A program made the position numbers and the translations under genes. Below the pieces are notes generated by a model, which saw only the letters and a list, made by a program, of their open reading frames with translations, made no database searches and was not told the origin of the DNA. DNA of 64,000 nucleotides from assembly GCF_003330765.1 (NCBI RefSeq), contig NZ_CP024903.1:3336487-3400486 (forward strand), read 5' to 3'. Positions 42,285 through 51,241 of this stretch are shown one piece after another. Position 1 is the first letter of the stretch, and every line of letters starts with the position of its first letter. Origin of the DNA: Burkholderia pyrrocinia. Lineage in GTDB: Bacteria; Pseudomonadota; Gammaproteobacteria; Burkholderiales; Burkholderiaceae.

Positions 42285-43898
42285 ATGAAATCCTTGCATG
42301 CCATGTCGGCCGTGCTGGCCGCGCTCGCCCTGACGACGCCCGTTGCCCACGCCGTTACCGTTCCGTCGAACGTCGCGCTCGCTCCTCAACAGGACCTGAC
42401 GCGACAGGTGCCCGCCGAAGTCGAGTCGCTCGACCCCGCGCACATCGAATCGTGGACCGGCAACACGATCGGCCTCGACCTGTTCGAAGGGCTTGCCCGC
42501 ATCGACGCGGCCGGCCAGGTCGTGCCGGGCGTTGCGCTGTCGTGGGAACGCAAGACGCCGCAGACGTGGATCTTCAAGCTTCGCCACGACGCGAAGTGGA
42601 GCAACGGCCAGCCGGTGACGGCCGCCGATTTCGTCTATGCGTGGCAGCGCCTCGTCGATCCGAAGACGGGCTCGAAATACACGATCCTCGTCGAGTTCGT
42701 GAAGAACTCGAAGGACATCATCGCGGGCAAGGCCGCGCCGACGACGCTCGGCGTGCGCGCGGTCGACCCGTACACGCTCGAGGTGACGACCGACGTGCCC
42801 GTTGCGTTCTTCCCCGAACTGACCGCGATGGCGCCGCTCGTGCCGGTGAACAAGGACATCGTCGCGAAGTTCGGCGACGCATGGACGCGCCCGGGCAACA
42901 TCGTCAGCAACGGTGCGTACCAGCTCGTCGACTGGCAGCCGAACAACCGCATCGTCGTGTCGAAGGACGCGAAGTACTGGAACGCGCCGAAGGTCGTGAT
43001 CAACAAGGTCACGTACCTGCCGATCGAAAGCGACGAAACCGCGATGCGCATGTACCAGGCCGGCCAGATCGACTACAGCTACTCGATCCCGTCGGGCATC
43101 TTCCAGCAGGTCAGCAAGCAGTTCGGCGGCGAACTGCGCCCGGGCCTGCAGCTCGCGACGTACTACTACTACCTGAACAACAGCGACGCAGCGCTGAAGG
43201 ACAAGCGCGTGCGCCAGGCGCTGTCGATGGTGATCGATCGCGACGTGCTCACGTCGAAGCTCACGCAGGCCGGCGAGAAGCCGATGTACGGGCTGATGCC
43301 GAACGGCACGAAGGGCGTGCAGCCGTTCACGCCGGAATGGGCGTCGTGGCCGATGGCCAAGCGCGTCGAGACCGCGAAGAACCTGCTGAAGCAGGCCGGC
43401 TATTCGGACGCGAAGCCGCTGTCGTTCACGCTCACGTACAACACCAACGACCTGCACAAGAAGGTCGCGCTGTTCACGGCGTCGGAATGGCGCACGAAGC
43501 TCGGCGTCACCACGAAGCTCGAGAACGTCGAGTTCAAGGTGCTGATGAAGGAGCGGCATGACGGCAAGGTGCAGATCGCGCGCGACGGCTGGTTCGCCGA
43601 CTACAACGACGCGATGACCTTCTTCGACCTGATCCGCTGCGGCAGCTCGCAGAACACCGTCGGCTACTGCAACAAGCAGGTCGACACGTTCGTCGAAGAC
43701 GGCAACCAGAAGCTCGACGACAAGGCGCGCGCCGCGCTGCTCACGCAGGCGCACGACACGGCGATGAACGACACGCCGATGGTGCCGCTGTTCCAGTACT
43801 CGGCCGACCGTCTCGTGAAGCCCTACGTGGGCGGCTACTCGCTGAAGAACGTGATCGACATGCGTGCTTCGCAGGACATGTACCTGATCAAGCACTGA
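42285..43898 (+). CDS. oppA: oligopeptide ABC transporter substrate-binding protein OppA
   Basis: A 537-residue periplasmic peptide-binding protein (SBP_bac_5). It has a signal peptide ending near VAHAV, followed by RQVPAEVESLDPAHIES and the OppA/MppA core WKPQTWIFKLRHDAKWSNGQPVTAADFVYAWQRL-type block, and SNGAYQLVDWQPNNRIVVSKDAKYWNAPKV. The C-terminus RLVKPYVGGYSLKNVIDMRASQDMYLIKH is typical of the family. It leads the oppABCDF operon (oppB starts 12 bp later). It captures short peptides in the periplasm. Confidence 0.95.
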   Translation: MKSLHAMSAVLAALALTTPVAHAVTVPSNVALAPQQDLTRQVPAEVESLDPAHIESWTGNTIGLDLFEGLARIDAAGQVVPGVALSWERKTPQTWIFKLRHDAKWSNGQPVTAADFVYAWQRLVDPKTGSKYTILVEFVKNSKDIIAGKAAPTTLGVRAVDPYTLEVTTDVPVAFFPELTAMAPLVPVNKDIVAKFGDAWTRPGNIVSNGAYQLVDWQPNNRIVVSKDAKYWNAPKVVINKVTYLPIESDETAMRMYQAGQIDYSYSIPSGIFQQVSKQFGGELRPGLQLATYYYYLNNSDAALKDKRVRQALSMVIDRDVLTSKLTQAGEKPMYGLMPNGTKGVQPFTPEWASWPMAKRVETAKNLLKQAGYSDAKPLSFTLTYNTNDLHKKVALFTASEWRTKLGVTTKLENVEFKVLMKERHDGKVQIARDGWFADYNDAMTFFDLIRCGSSQNTVGYCNKQVDTFVEDGNQKLDDKARAALLTQAHDTAMNDTPMVPLFQYSADRLVKPYVGGYSLKNVIDMRASQDMYLIKH

Positions 43899-43909
43899 GC
43901 GGAGCGATC

Positions 43910-44848
43910 ATGCTGGCCTACGCATTGAGGCGCACGTTGTGGGCGGTGCCGACGATCCTCGGCGTCATCACCGTCTGCTATCTGCTGCTGCATTTCACGC
44001 CCGGCGGCCCGTTCGATACGGAGAAGCAGCTGTCCGCGGCGACGCTCGCGAACCTGAACGCGAAGTACCACCTCGACGAGCCGCTGTGGAAGCAGTACCT
44101 GCTGTATCTCGGTTCGCTGCTGCACGGCGATCTCGGCCCGTCGTTCCGCTACGTCGACTGGTCGGTGAACGATCTCGTGAAGAAGGCGTTGCCCGTGAGT
44201 CTCGGCGTGGGCGGCGTGTCGATCCCGATCTCGATCGTGCTCGGCGTGCTGCTCGGCACCGTCGCGGCCGTGCGCCGCGACAGCGTGATCGACCGCTTCG
44301 TGATGCTGATCGGCAACTTCGGCAACGTCGTGCCGCCGTTCGTGCTCGGCCCCGTGCTCGTGTGGATCTTCGCGATCCTGCTGAAGACGTCGGCCGGCAA
44401 CGGCTGGCTGCCCGCGGGCGGCTGGGGCGACGGCGGCTGGCAGTACCGGCTGCTGCCGATCGTGCTGCTGACCTTCATCAACGTGTCGCTGCTCGCGCGC
44501 GTGATGCGCGGCTCGATGATCGAGACGCTGTCGAGCAACTTCATCCGCACCGCGCGCGCGAAGGGCCTGCCGGGCTCGACGATCGTGCTGCGCCACGCGC
44601 TGAAGCCCGCGATGATGCCGGTCGTGTCGCTGTTCAGCACGGTCTGCATCACGTCGATCACGGCGGCCGTCGTCACCGAATCGGTGTTCGCGCTGCCGGG
44701 CCTCGGACAGCTCGTCGTGAACGGTGCAATCAATCGCGACTACACGCTGGTACTCGGCCTCGTCGTGCTGACGACCGTCTGCGCGGTGCTGTTCAACCTG
44801 CTGGTCGACCTCGCGTATGCGTGGCTCGATCCGCGCATCCGTTATTGA
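43910..44848 (+). CDS. oppB: oligopeptide ABC transporter permease OppB
   Basis: A 312-residue inner-membrane permease with six helices. The N-terminal GAYALRRTLWAVPTILGVITVCYLLLHFTPGGPFD-like start and the EAA-type loop FIRTARAKGLPGSTIVLRHALKPAMMPVV identify DppB/OppB proteins. It forms the translocation pore with OppC. It begins 12 bp after oppA. Confidence 0.95.
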   Translation: MLAYALRRTLWAVPTILGVITVCYLLLHFTPGGPFDTEKQLSAATLANLNAKYHLDEPLWKQYLLYLGSLLHGDLGPSFRYVDWSVNDLVKKALPVSLGVGGVSIPISIVLGVLLGTVAAVRRDSVIDRFVMLIGNFGNVVPPFVLGPVLVWIFAILLKTSAGNGWLPAGGWGDGGWQYRLLPIVLLTFINVSLLARVMRGSMIETLSSNFIRTARAKGLPGSTIVLRHALKPAMMPVVSLFSTVCITSITAAVVTESVFALPGLGQLVVNGAINRDYTLVLGLVVLTTVCAVLFNLLVDLAYAWLDPRIRY

Positions 44849-44861
44849 GCGAGGCACAGCG

Positions 44862-45764
44862 ATGACTCCGACTACTCCTGTCGTCGGCCTGCCCGTGCAG
44901 ACCGACTCGCCGCCGCGTTCGCGCTCGCCGCTCGCGCTCGCGTTCGCGCGCTTCCTGCACAACCGCGCGGCCGTGTTCAGCCTCGTGCTGCTCGCGCTGA
45001 TCACGCTCGCGTGTTTCGTCGGCCCGTGGCTGCTCGCGGCCGATCCCGCCGCTAGCGACTGGGGCTCGATCAGCCTGCCGCCGACCTGGGCGAACCAGCA
45101 CTGGTTCGGCACCGACGAGCTCGGCCGCGACCTGCTCGTGCGCACGCTGATCGGCGGGCGCGTGTCGATCGAGGTCGGCCTGCTCGGCACGCTCGTGTCG
45201 GGCCTGTTCGGCGTCGCGTGGGGCGCCACCGCGGGCTTCGCGGGCGGCCGTATCGACTCCGTGATGATGCGCATCGTCGACATGATGTACGCGATCCCGT
45301 ACCTGCTGATCGCGATCCTGATGATGACCCTGTTCGGCCGCTCGTTCCTGCTGGTCGTGCTGACCATCAGCGCGTTCTCGTGGATCGACATGGCGCGCGT
45401 CGTGCGCGGCCAGACGCTGTCGCTGCGCAACCGCGAGTTCGTCGACGCGGCGCGCGCGATCGGCGTATCGCCGGCGTCGATCGTGCTGCGCCACGTCGTG
45501 CCGAACCTGCTCGGCGTGGTCGTCGTGTACGCGACGGTCTCGGTGCCGAACATCGTGCTGACCGAATCGGTGCTGTCGTTCCTCGGCCTCGGCGTGCAGG
45601 AGCCGATGACGAGCTGGGGCGTGCTGATCCAGGACGGCGCGCAGAAACTGGAATCGATGCCGTGGCTGCTGCTGGGCCCGGCCGTCATGCTGTGCGTGAC
45701 GCTTTACTGCGTGAACTTCGTTGGCGACGGCCTGCGTGACGCGCTCGACCCGAAGGACCGCTGA
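44862..45764 (+). CDS. oppC: oligopeptide ABC transporter permease OppC
   Basis: A 300-residue permease partner of OppB. It shows WFGTDELGRDLLVRTLIGGRVSIEVG (the DppC/OppC hallmark), MYAIPYLLIAILMM and the EAA loop FVDAARAIGVSPASIVLRHVVPNLLG. The start at 44862 is 13 bp after the oppB stop. The 84-bp gap to oppD contains a repetitive palindrome. Confidence 0.95.
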   Translation: MTPTTPVVGLPVQTDSPPRSRSPLALAFARFLHNRAAVFSLVLLALITLACFVGPWLLAADPAASDWGSISLPPTWANQHWFGTDELGRDLLVRTLIGGRVSIEVGLLGTLVSGLFGVAWGATAGFAGGRIDSVMMRIVDMMYAIPYLLIAILMMTLFGRSFLLVVLTISAFSWIDMARVVRGQTLSLRNREFVDAARAIGVSPASIVLRHVVPNLLGVVVVYATVSVPNIVLTESVLSFLGLGVQEPMTSWGVLIQDGAQKLESMPWLLLGPAVMLCVTLYCVNFVGDGLRDALDPKDR

Positions 45765-45770
45765 AATGAA

Positions 45771-45840
45771 ACGACCCCCACACTCACTTCGTTCGTTGCC
45801 CCCCGAGGGGGCGGTCAGCCTTCTTGGGGCGGCCCGGCGG
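45771..45840. repeat. REP-like GC-rich palindromic element inside the opp operon
   Basis: Between oppC and oppD lies CGACCCCCACACTCACTTCG... followed by the hairpin GCCCCCCGAGGGGGC (45798-45812) and a GGTCAGCCTTCTTGGGGCGG tail. I recognise this as resembling a family of intergenic repeats found many times in Burkholderia and relatives. The copy number in this genome cannot be seen here. Confidence 0.65.
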
Positions 45841-45848
45841 AGGCTGAC

Positions 45849-46841
45849 ATGACCGCACTACTAGAAGTCGACAACCTCGGCGTGCGCTTCACGCGCAAGG
45901 ACGCACCGCCGATCGACGCCGTGAGCGGCGTGTCGTTCTCGCTCGAAGCCGGCAAGACGCTCGGCATCGTCGGCGAATCGGGCTCGGGCAAGAGCCAGAC
46001 CGTGATGGCGCTGCTCGGCCTCCTGGCCGGCAACGGCACGACGACCGGCACCGCGCGCTACCGCGGCGACAACCTGCTCGACATGGATACGCGTGCGCTG
46101 AACGCGGTGCGCGGCGACCGGATCGCGATGATCTTCCAGGATCCGATGACGTCGCTCAATCCGTTCCTGACGATCGAGCGGCAGATGACCGAGACGCTGC
46201 AGCTGCATCGCAAGCTGTCGCGCAAGGACGCGACCAAGCGCGCGATCGAGGCGCTCGAAACGGTGCGGATTCCCGACGCGGCGCGGCGCATCCGCATGTA
46301 TCCGCACGAGTTCTCGGGCGGCATGCGGCAGCGCGTGATGATCGCGATGGCGCTGCTGTCTGAGCCGGAAATCCTGATCGCCGACGAGCCGACCACCGCG
46401 CTCGACGTGACCGTGCAGGCGCAGATCATCGACCTGCTGCGCGAGCTGAACCGCGAGCGCGGCACCGCGATCGTGCTGATCACGCACGACATGGGCGTGG
46501 TCGCCGGCCTCGCGGACGACGTGATGGTCATGTATGCGGGCCGCACCGTCGAACATGCGCCGGCCGACTCGATCTTCGCGGCGCCGTCGCATCCCTACAC
46601 GATCGGCCTGCTCAACGCGCTGCCGCGCCTGACCGACGCGGACGATGCGCCGCTCGTCGCGATTCCCGGCAATCCGCCGATGCCCGGCACCGCGCCGGCC
46701 GGCTGCGCGTTCGCGAAGCGCTGCACGTATGCGGAAGAACGCTGCGGCGCCGCGCGCCCCGCGCTCGAAACCTATGGCGCCGTGGGCGCGGTGCGCGCGT
46801 GCCACCGGCCCGTGGCCGATCTGACGGGAGGACTGCGATGA
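45849..46841 (+). CDS. oppD: oligopeptide ABC transporter ATPase OppD
   Basis: A 330-residue ABC ATPase. Walker A GESGSGKS (residues 42-49), signature FSGGMRQRV, Walker B ILIADEPTTALD and switch LITHDMGVV are intact. The C-terminal GCAFAKRCTYAEERCG is the Fe-S/oligopeptide ATPase tail with four Cys typical of OppD/DppD. Its stop overlaps the oppF start (ATGA), ensuring balanced expression. Confidence 0.95.
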   Translation: MTALLEVDNLGVRFTRKDAPPIDAVSGVSFSLEAGKTLGIVGESGSGKSQTVMALLGLLAGNGTTTGTARYRGDNLLDMDTRALNAVRGDRIAMIFQDPMTSLNPFLTIERQMTETLQLHRKLSRKDATKRAIEALETVRIPDAARRIRMYPHEFSGGMRQRVMIAMALLSEPEILIADEPTTALDVTVQAQIIDLLRELNRERGTAIVLITHDMGVVAGLADDVMVMYAGRTVEHAPADSIFAAPSHPYTIGLLNALPRLTDADDAPLVAIPGNPPMPGTAPAGCAFAKRCTYAEERCGAARPALETYGAVGAVRACHRPVADLTGGLR

Positions 46842-47857
46842 GCGTCAATGAACGCCGCAATGGCGGCGCGACGGACGACACGCTGTTGTCCGTCGAGGAT
46901 CTGAAGGTGCATTTCCGCGTGCCGCTCGGCGGCTATCCTTGGTCGCCGAAGGGCACGCTGCGCGCGGTCGACGGCGTGTCGTTCGACGTGAAGCGCGGCG
47001 AGACGGTCGGGCTCGTCGGCGAATCGGGCTGCGGGAAGTCGACGCTCGCTCGCGCGCTGATCGGCCTCGTGCCGATGACGGCCGGCACGGTGAAATGGCG
47101 CGGCGAAGCCGTCGCGCCCGATCACCTGCGCGGCAACGCGATGCGGCGCGAAGTGCAGATGATCTTCCAGGATCCGCTCGCGTCGCTCGATCCGCGCATG
47201 ACGATCGAGCAGATCGTCGCGGAGCCGCTCGTCACGCACCAGCCGGGCCTCGGCCGCACCGAAGTGCGCCGCCGCGTGGTCACGATGCTGGAGCGCGTCG
47301 GCCTGAACGCGCACCACCTGCTGCGTTATCCCCATGAATTTTCCGGCGGGCAGTGCCAGCGCGTCGGAATTGCACGCGCGCTGATCGGCGAGCCGAAGCT
47401 CGTGATCTGCGACGAGCCTGTATCGGCACTCGACGTGTCGATCCAGGCGCAGATCGTGAACCTGCTGCGCGACCTGCAGCGAGAACTGTCGTTGTCCTAT
47501 CTGTTCGTCGCGCACGATCTGGCGGTGGTGAAGGCCATCAGCCAGCGCGTGCTCGTGATGTATCTCGGCCGCGTGATGGAGTTCGGCACGCGGCATGACG
47601 TGTACGGCGTGCCGCAGCACCCGTACACGAAGGCGCTGCTCGATGCGGCGCCGACGCCGGAGCCGGCGCGCGAGCGTGCTCGCCGTCCGATGCTGCTGGC
47701 GGGCGAGATGCCCTCGCCGCTCAACCCGCCGTCGGGCTGTGCGTTCCGCACGCGCTGCCCGGTCGCGATCGACGCGTGCGCGCAGGATGTGCCGCTGCCG
47801 GAGGTTCGGCAGGGCTCGGCGGCGCGTGTCGCGTGCATCCGTGCGGGCGCGGCGTGA
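46838..47857 (+). CDS. oppF: oligopeptide ABC transporter ATPase OppF
   Basis: A 339-residue ABC ATPase partner of OppD. Walker A GESGCGKS (61-68), signature FSGGQCQRVGIARAL, Walker B LVICDEPVSALD and AHDLAVV are present, plus the Cys-containing C-terminal tail GCAFRTRCPVAIDACAQ. The start lies within the oppD stop, preceded by GGGAGGA. An outer-membrane porin gene follows 164 bp downstream. Confidence 0.95.
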   Translation: MSVNERRNGGATDDTLLSVEDLKVHFRVPLGGYPWSPKGTLRAVDGVSFDVKRGETVGLVGESGCGKSTLARALIGLVPMTAGTVKWRGEAVAPDHLRGNAMRREVQMIFQDPLASLDPRMTIEQIVAEPLVTHQPGLGRTEVRRRVVTMLERVGLNAHHLLRYPHEFSGGQCQRVGIARALIGEPKLVICDEPVSALDVSIQAQIVNLLRDLQRELSLSYLFVAHDLAVVKAISQRVLVMYLGRVMEFGTRHDVYGVPQHPYTKALLDAAPTPEPARERARRPMLLAGEMPSPLNPPSGCAFRTRCPVAIDACAQDVPLPEVRQGSAARVACIRAGAA

Positions 47858-48021
47858 TTTGAAGTAACGCAGCAAACATAACCAGGCAGGTCAACAGGGG
47901 CAGGTGCGGCGCGAACGATCTTCGCGTCGCGGGTACAGGCGCGTCCTTAGCCGGGCACGCCGGGGGACCGGGAGCGGATCGCAACCGGCGTGGACGATAT
48001 CAACACAAGACGAGAATCACG

Positions 48022-49497
48022 ATGAAAAAACAGAAGACGATCGGGACGGCATCGAAGATGCTGCTTGCATGGGGACTGCCGGCACTCGCAGGCGTCTCGC
48101 TGACGGGCGTCGCGCACGCCGACGACGCGGCCCCCGCGCCGCTGACCGTCGCGCAGGCCGCGCCGGCCGCCGGTACGGGCTCGAGCGTTGCGCAGGCAAC
48201 GACCCCGAACGCCGTCATCAACGCCGAAGCGACCCAGGCCGTCGCGCCGGCGGACGCGGAGCCGTCGGCCCAGTCGAAGTCGAAGGGCTTCATTGCCGAC
48301 AGCCATCTCGACTTCCTGTTCCGCAACTATTCGGACGTGCTCGACAGCAAGGGCGGGCCGCATCGCCACGCATGGGTCCAGGGCGCGATGGCGAACTTCG
48401 AGTCGGGTTATACGACGGGCCTGATCGGTATCGGCTTCGACGCATCGCTGTATGCGGCGCTGAAGCTCGACGGCGGTCAGGGCGCCGGCAGCATGGTGCA
48501 CATCGCGAAGGGCGGCGGCGGCGGCAACCAGCTCGCGTGGGCCTACCCGGGCATCTACGACATCAAGGCGCGCATCTCGAACACGGTGGTCAAGTACGGT
48601 CTGCAGGCCGTCGACAACCCGTTCATGGAGCAGCACGACAACCGCGCGCTGCCGCCGACCTTCCTCGGCGCGACGATCGTCAGCAATGAATTCAAGAACG
48701 TGATGCTCGAGGCCGGCAGCTTCACGAAGACCGACGCGCGCGGCCACACGACGCTCACCAACCTGACCACGCAATACGGCGGCACGCGCATCAACCGCCT
48801 GTCGTATGTCGGCGGCACGTGGGATTACTCGCCGAACGGCGAAGTCGCGCTGTACGCGAACCAGGCCGACGACGTGTGGCACCAGTACTACGCGTCGGTG
48901 AAGCACAGCATCGGCAGCCCGCAGACCATCAAGTGGACGGGCTTCGGCAACGTCTACTCGACGCACGACACGGGCGATGCGCTGCAGGGCAAGATCGACA
49001 ACAACGCATACAGCCTGTCGGTGGCCGCGCAGCACGGCCCGCACGAGCTGCTGCTCGGCTTCCAGCAGGTGCTCGGCGACCAGTTCTTCGACTACCTGAA
49101 CGAAACGAACGGCATCTTCCTGACCAACTCGATGGACGTCGACTACAACGCGCCGCACGAAAAGTCGCTGCAGCTGCGTTACACGTTCTACGGCAAGGAA
49201 GCGGGCCTGCCGGGCTTCAAGGCGATGGTCTGGGGCGTGACGGGCTGGGGTGCGGACGGCAGCGCGGGCGCGGCGAGCGACCCGACCAAGTCGAGCATCT
49301 ACTGGAGCAATGGCGCGCCGGTGCAGGGCCGTCACCACGAGTTCGGCTTCATCCCGTCGTACACGTTCCAGAGCGGCAAGCTGAAGGACACGAAGGTCAC
49401 GTTCATCGCGATGTGGCACAACGGTTCGGCGCACTACTCGGACGCGACGAACCGCGAGTACCGTCTGGTCGTGAACCTGCCGCTGCACGCGTTCTGA
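48022..49497 (+). CDS. OprD-family outer-membrane porin
   Basis: A 491-residue porin with a signal peptide ending at VAHAD. An Ala/Pro/Gln-rich extension (residues ~35-85) precedes the barrel start FIADSHLDFLFRNYSD, where OprD proteins normally begin. WVQGAMANFESGYTTGLIGIGFDASLYAALKLDGG and LPLHAF (C-terminal Phe for outer-membrane assembly) are family marks. OprD channels admit basic amino acids or small peptides. Its location after oppABCDF suggests it supplies the outer-membrane step for peptide uptake. Regulation may be shared or separate, given the 164-bp gap. Confidence 0.9.
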   Translation: MKKQKTIGTASKMLLAWGLPALAGVSLTGVAHADDAAPAPLTVAQAAPAAGTGSSVAQATTPNAVINAEATQAVAPADAEPSAQSKSKGFIADSHLDFLFRNYSDVLDSKGGPHRHAWVQGAMANFESGYTTGLIGIGFDASLYAALKLDGGQGAGSMVHIAKGGGGGNQLAWAYPGIYDIKARISNTVVKYGLQAVDNPFMEQHDNRALPPTFLGATIVSNEFKNVMLEAGSFTKTDARGHTTLTNLTTQYGGTRINRLSYVGGTWDYSPNGEVALYANQADDVWHQYYASVKHSIGSPQTIKWTGFGNVYSTHDTGDALQGKIDNNAYSLSVAAQHGPHELLLGFQQVLGDQFFDYLNETNGIFLTNSMDVDYNAPHEKSLQLRYTFYGKEAGLPGFKAMVWGVTGWGADGSAGAASDPTKSSIYWSNGAPVQGRHHEFGFIPSYTFQSGKLKDTKVTFIAMWHNGSAHYSDATNREYRLVVNLPLHAF

Positions 49498-49502
49498 TCG
49501 AA

Positions 49503-49520
49503 GGGGGACGCTGGTCCCCC
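49503..49520 (+). terminator. hairpin after the porin gene
   Basis: GGGGGAC and GTCCCCC flank GCTG, six bases after the stop. A second stem (GGCCGGCCTG with CAGGCCGGC, 49533-49564) overlaps the end of the convergent DedA gene. Confidence 0.6.
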
Positions 49521-49554
49521 GCATTGCGCGGTGGCCGGCCTGCGGTCAGTGTGA

Positions 49555-50547
49555 TCAGGCCGGCTTGTGCAACCCCGCGACCGGATCGTTCGCGGCGGGC
49601 ATCTCTTCCACGAGCGACGCGAGCTGGCGGCCCGTATCGCGCCAAGCGTCGAGGCCGCCGCGCAGCGCGAGCGCATCGGTGAAGCCTGCGTCGAGCAGGC
49701 GCTTCGCCATCAGCGCGGCCGTCACTTCGTTCGGGCACGAGCAGTACACGACGAACTTCTGCGTGAGCGGATAGCGCGCGACGATGTCGCCGATCTTCCG
49801 ATCGTCGGCGAATTGCGCGCCGGGAATCGTGAACGGGTCGAGCTTGCGGTGCTCGGGCGAGCGCACGTCGAGCACCACCGGCGCGGCGGCGTCGCGCAGC
49901 AGCAGGTCGAGTTCGTCGACGCCGATGCGCGCATTGGCGAGCTGGCGGATCAGCGCGCGGCGGCGCATCCAGCGCACGGCCGCATAGATCGCCAGCAGCG
50001 CGACGATGACCAGCAGCACCGCGCGGCCGAGGTGGCTCGCGCCGGCGAACAGCCAGTCGATCTGCCGGTAGAACACGAGCCCGGCCACCAGTCCGACGAT
50101 CGTCCACAGCGCGGCGCCGAGCGCGTCGTAGCCGACGAACGTGCGATAGCGCGTGCCGAGCGCGCCGGCCATCGGCACCGACACGAGCGACAGCCCGGGA
50201 ATGAAGCGCGCGACCGCGAGCACGCGCACGCCGTAGCGGCCGAAGAAGCGTTCGGTCTTTCTCACGCAGGTATCGCGCGACAGCGACAGCCGGCAGATCG
50301 TCTTCAGCGTCGTGCCGCCGTAACGCCGCCCGGCGACGTACCAGACGGTGTCGCCGATCAGCGCGCCGAGCACCGACAGCGCCACCACCGTCACGAGCTG
50401 CGAGCCGATCATCGCCGGATGCATCGCGGACATCGCGCCGAACAGCACGAGCGTCGGCATCGCGGGCACCGGCAGGCCGATTGCCGCCGCGAGCACGTTG
50501 GCGAAGACGAGAAGCGGCCCGTACTGGGCGACGAGGTCACGGAGCAT
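49555..50547 (-). CDS. DedA-family membrane protein fused to a rhodanese domain
   Basis: A 330-residue two-domain protein. Residues 1-~200 are a DedA/SNARE-associated membrane domain (GDTVWYVAGRRYGG, FFGRYGVRVLAVARFIPGLSLVSVPMAGALG), linked to lipid-carrier recycling and envelope homeostasis. Residues ~205-320 are a rhodanese-like domain with LDVRSPEHRKLDPFTIPGAQF and a Cys-containing loop YCSCPNEVTA (C269, C271) in place of the usual CxxGxRS. The fusion is known in beta-proteobacteria, though its purpose is unclear. The domain would face the cytoplasm if DedA topology is usual. Confidence 0.9.
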   Translation of the reverse strand: MLRDLVAQYGPLLVFANVLAAAIGLPVPAMPTLVLFGAMSAMHPAMIGSQLVTVVALSVLGALIGDTVWYVAGRRYGGTTLKTICRLSLSRDTCVRKTERFFGRYGVRVLAVARFIPGLSLVSVPMAGALGTRYRTFVGYDALGAALWTIVGLVAGLVFYRQIDWLFAGASHLGRAVLLVIVALLAIYAAVRWMRRRALIRQLANARIGVDELDLLLRDAAAPVVLDVRSPEHRKLDPFTIPGAQFADDRKIGDIVARYPLTQKFVVYCSCPNEVTAALMAKRLLDAGFTDALALRGGLDAWRDTGRQLASLVEEMPAANDPVAGLHKPA

Positions 50548-50664
50548 GGCGGCTAGCCGAAAAGGAAATGCGTGGGCAGGAAACGCAGATGGGCCGATTA
50601 TCGGCCATTTTCAAGACAGCGGCGGGGAATGACGGAAAGCGCCTGACGGCGGCAGGGGGATGTT

Positions 50665-50694
50665 GGTGAGCCGGCGCGTTGAGCGCGGCTCACC
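50665..50694 (-). terminator. hairpin after the small unknown gene
   Basis: GGTGAGCC and GGCTCACC form the outer stem with an inner GCGC/GCGC, just beyond the stop of the minus-strand gene at 50703. Confidence 0.6.
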
Positions 50695-50702
50695 GTTCGA
50701 AA

Positions 50703-50972
50703 TCAGGAGGACGTACGGACGAGCGATGCGGCGCCGTGGTTTTCGCCGGGCAGCTCGGCGCCGTGCGAGCGGATCGCCGCAATGAGTTCGGCCGGCGTGA
50801 TCTCGTAGCGGACCTCGCGGTGGATGCCGGGCTTGCGTTCGTCGATCTCGATCAGCAGCACGCTCTTGCCGTCGCCGGTTGCTTCGAGCCGGAGCGAGCG
50901 CAGTTCGCGGCCGTCGGCCGGGTCGTGTTCGGTGAGCAGGGTCATTGCCCCGGATGAGCCGGTAGTGCGCAT
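50703..50972 (-). CDS. small hypothetical protein
   Basis: An 89-residue cytoplasmic protein. The ATG at 50972 has AGGA eight bases upstream. A second ATG at 50945 is possible. The middle (LRLEATGDGKSVLLIEIDERKPGIHREVRYEITPAELIAAIRSHG) looks like a compact alpha-beta domain. No family was recognised. It is followed by a terminator-like hairpin, so it is monocistronic. Confidence 0.65.
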   Translation of the reverse strand: MRTTGSSGAMTLLTEHDPADGRELRSLRLEATGDGKSVLLIEIDERKPGIHREVRYEITPAELIAAIRSHGAELPGENHGAASLVRTSS

Positions 50973-51241
50973 CGAACCTATCCTCGTGTCGTGGATGCCG
51001 TAGCGGCAAAGAGGTCTTTGTTGAATACAGCTTGACGGAGTTTAACGCGAACGGGCCGCAACACGGAGCATTTTCGTGAGGCGAAATGAGGGCTGCACCA
51101 CCGATCCTTCTGATGTTTGAGCCCCGCTGGGCGGGCGTTTCAGCCGAATCGGGCGCGGCCGCGGCCGGTGTTTGGCCGACCTTCGCGGCCGCGCCGGCGC
51201 GGGCGGCGACACGCGGTGCAACGCGCGTCGCCGTGGTGGCG

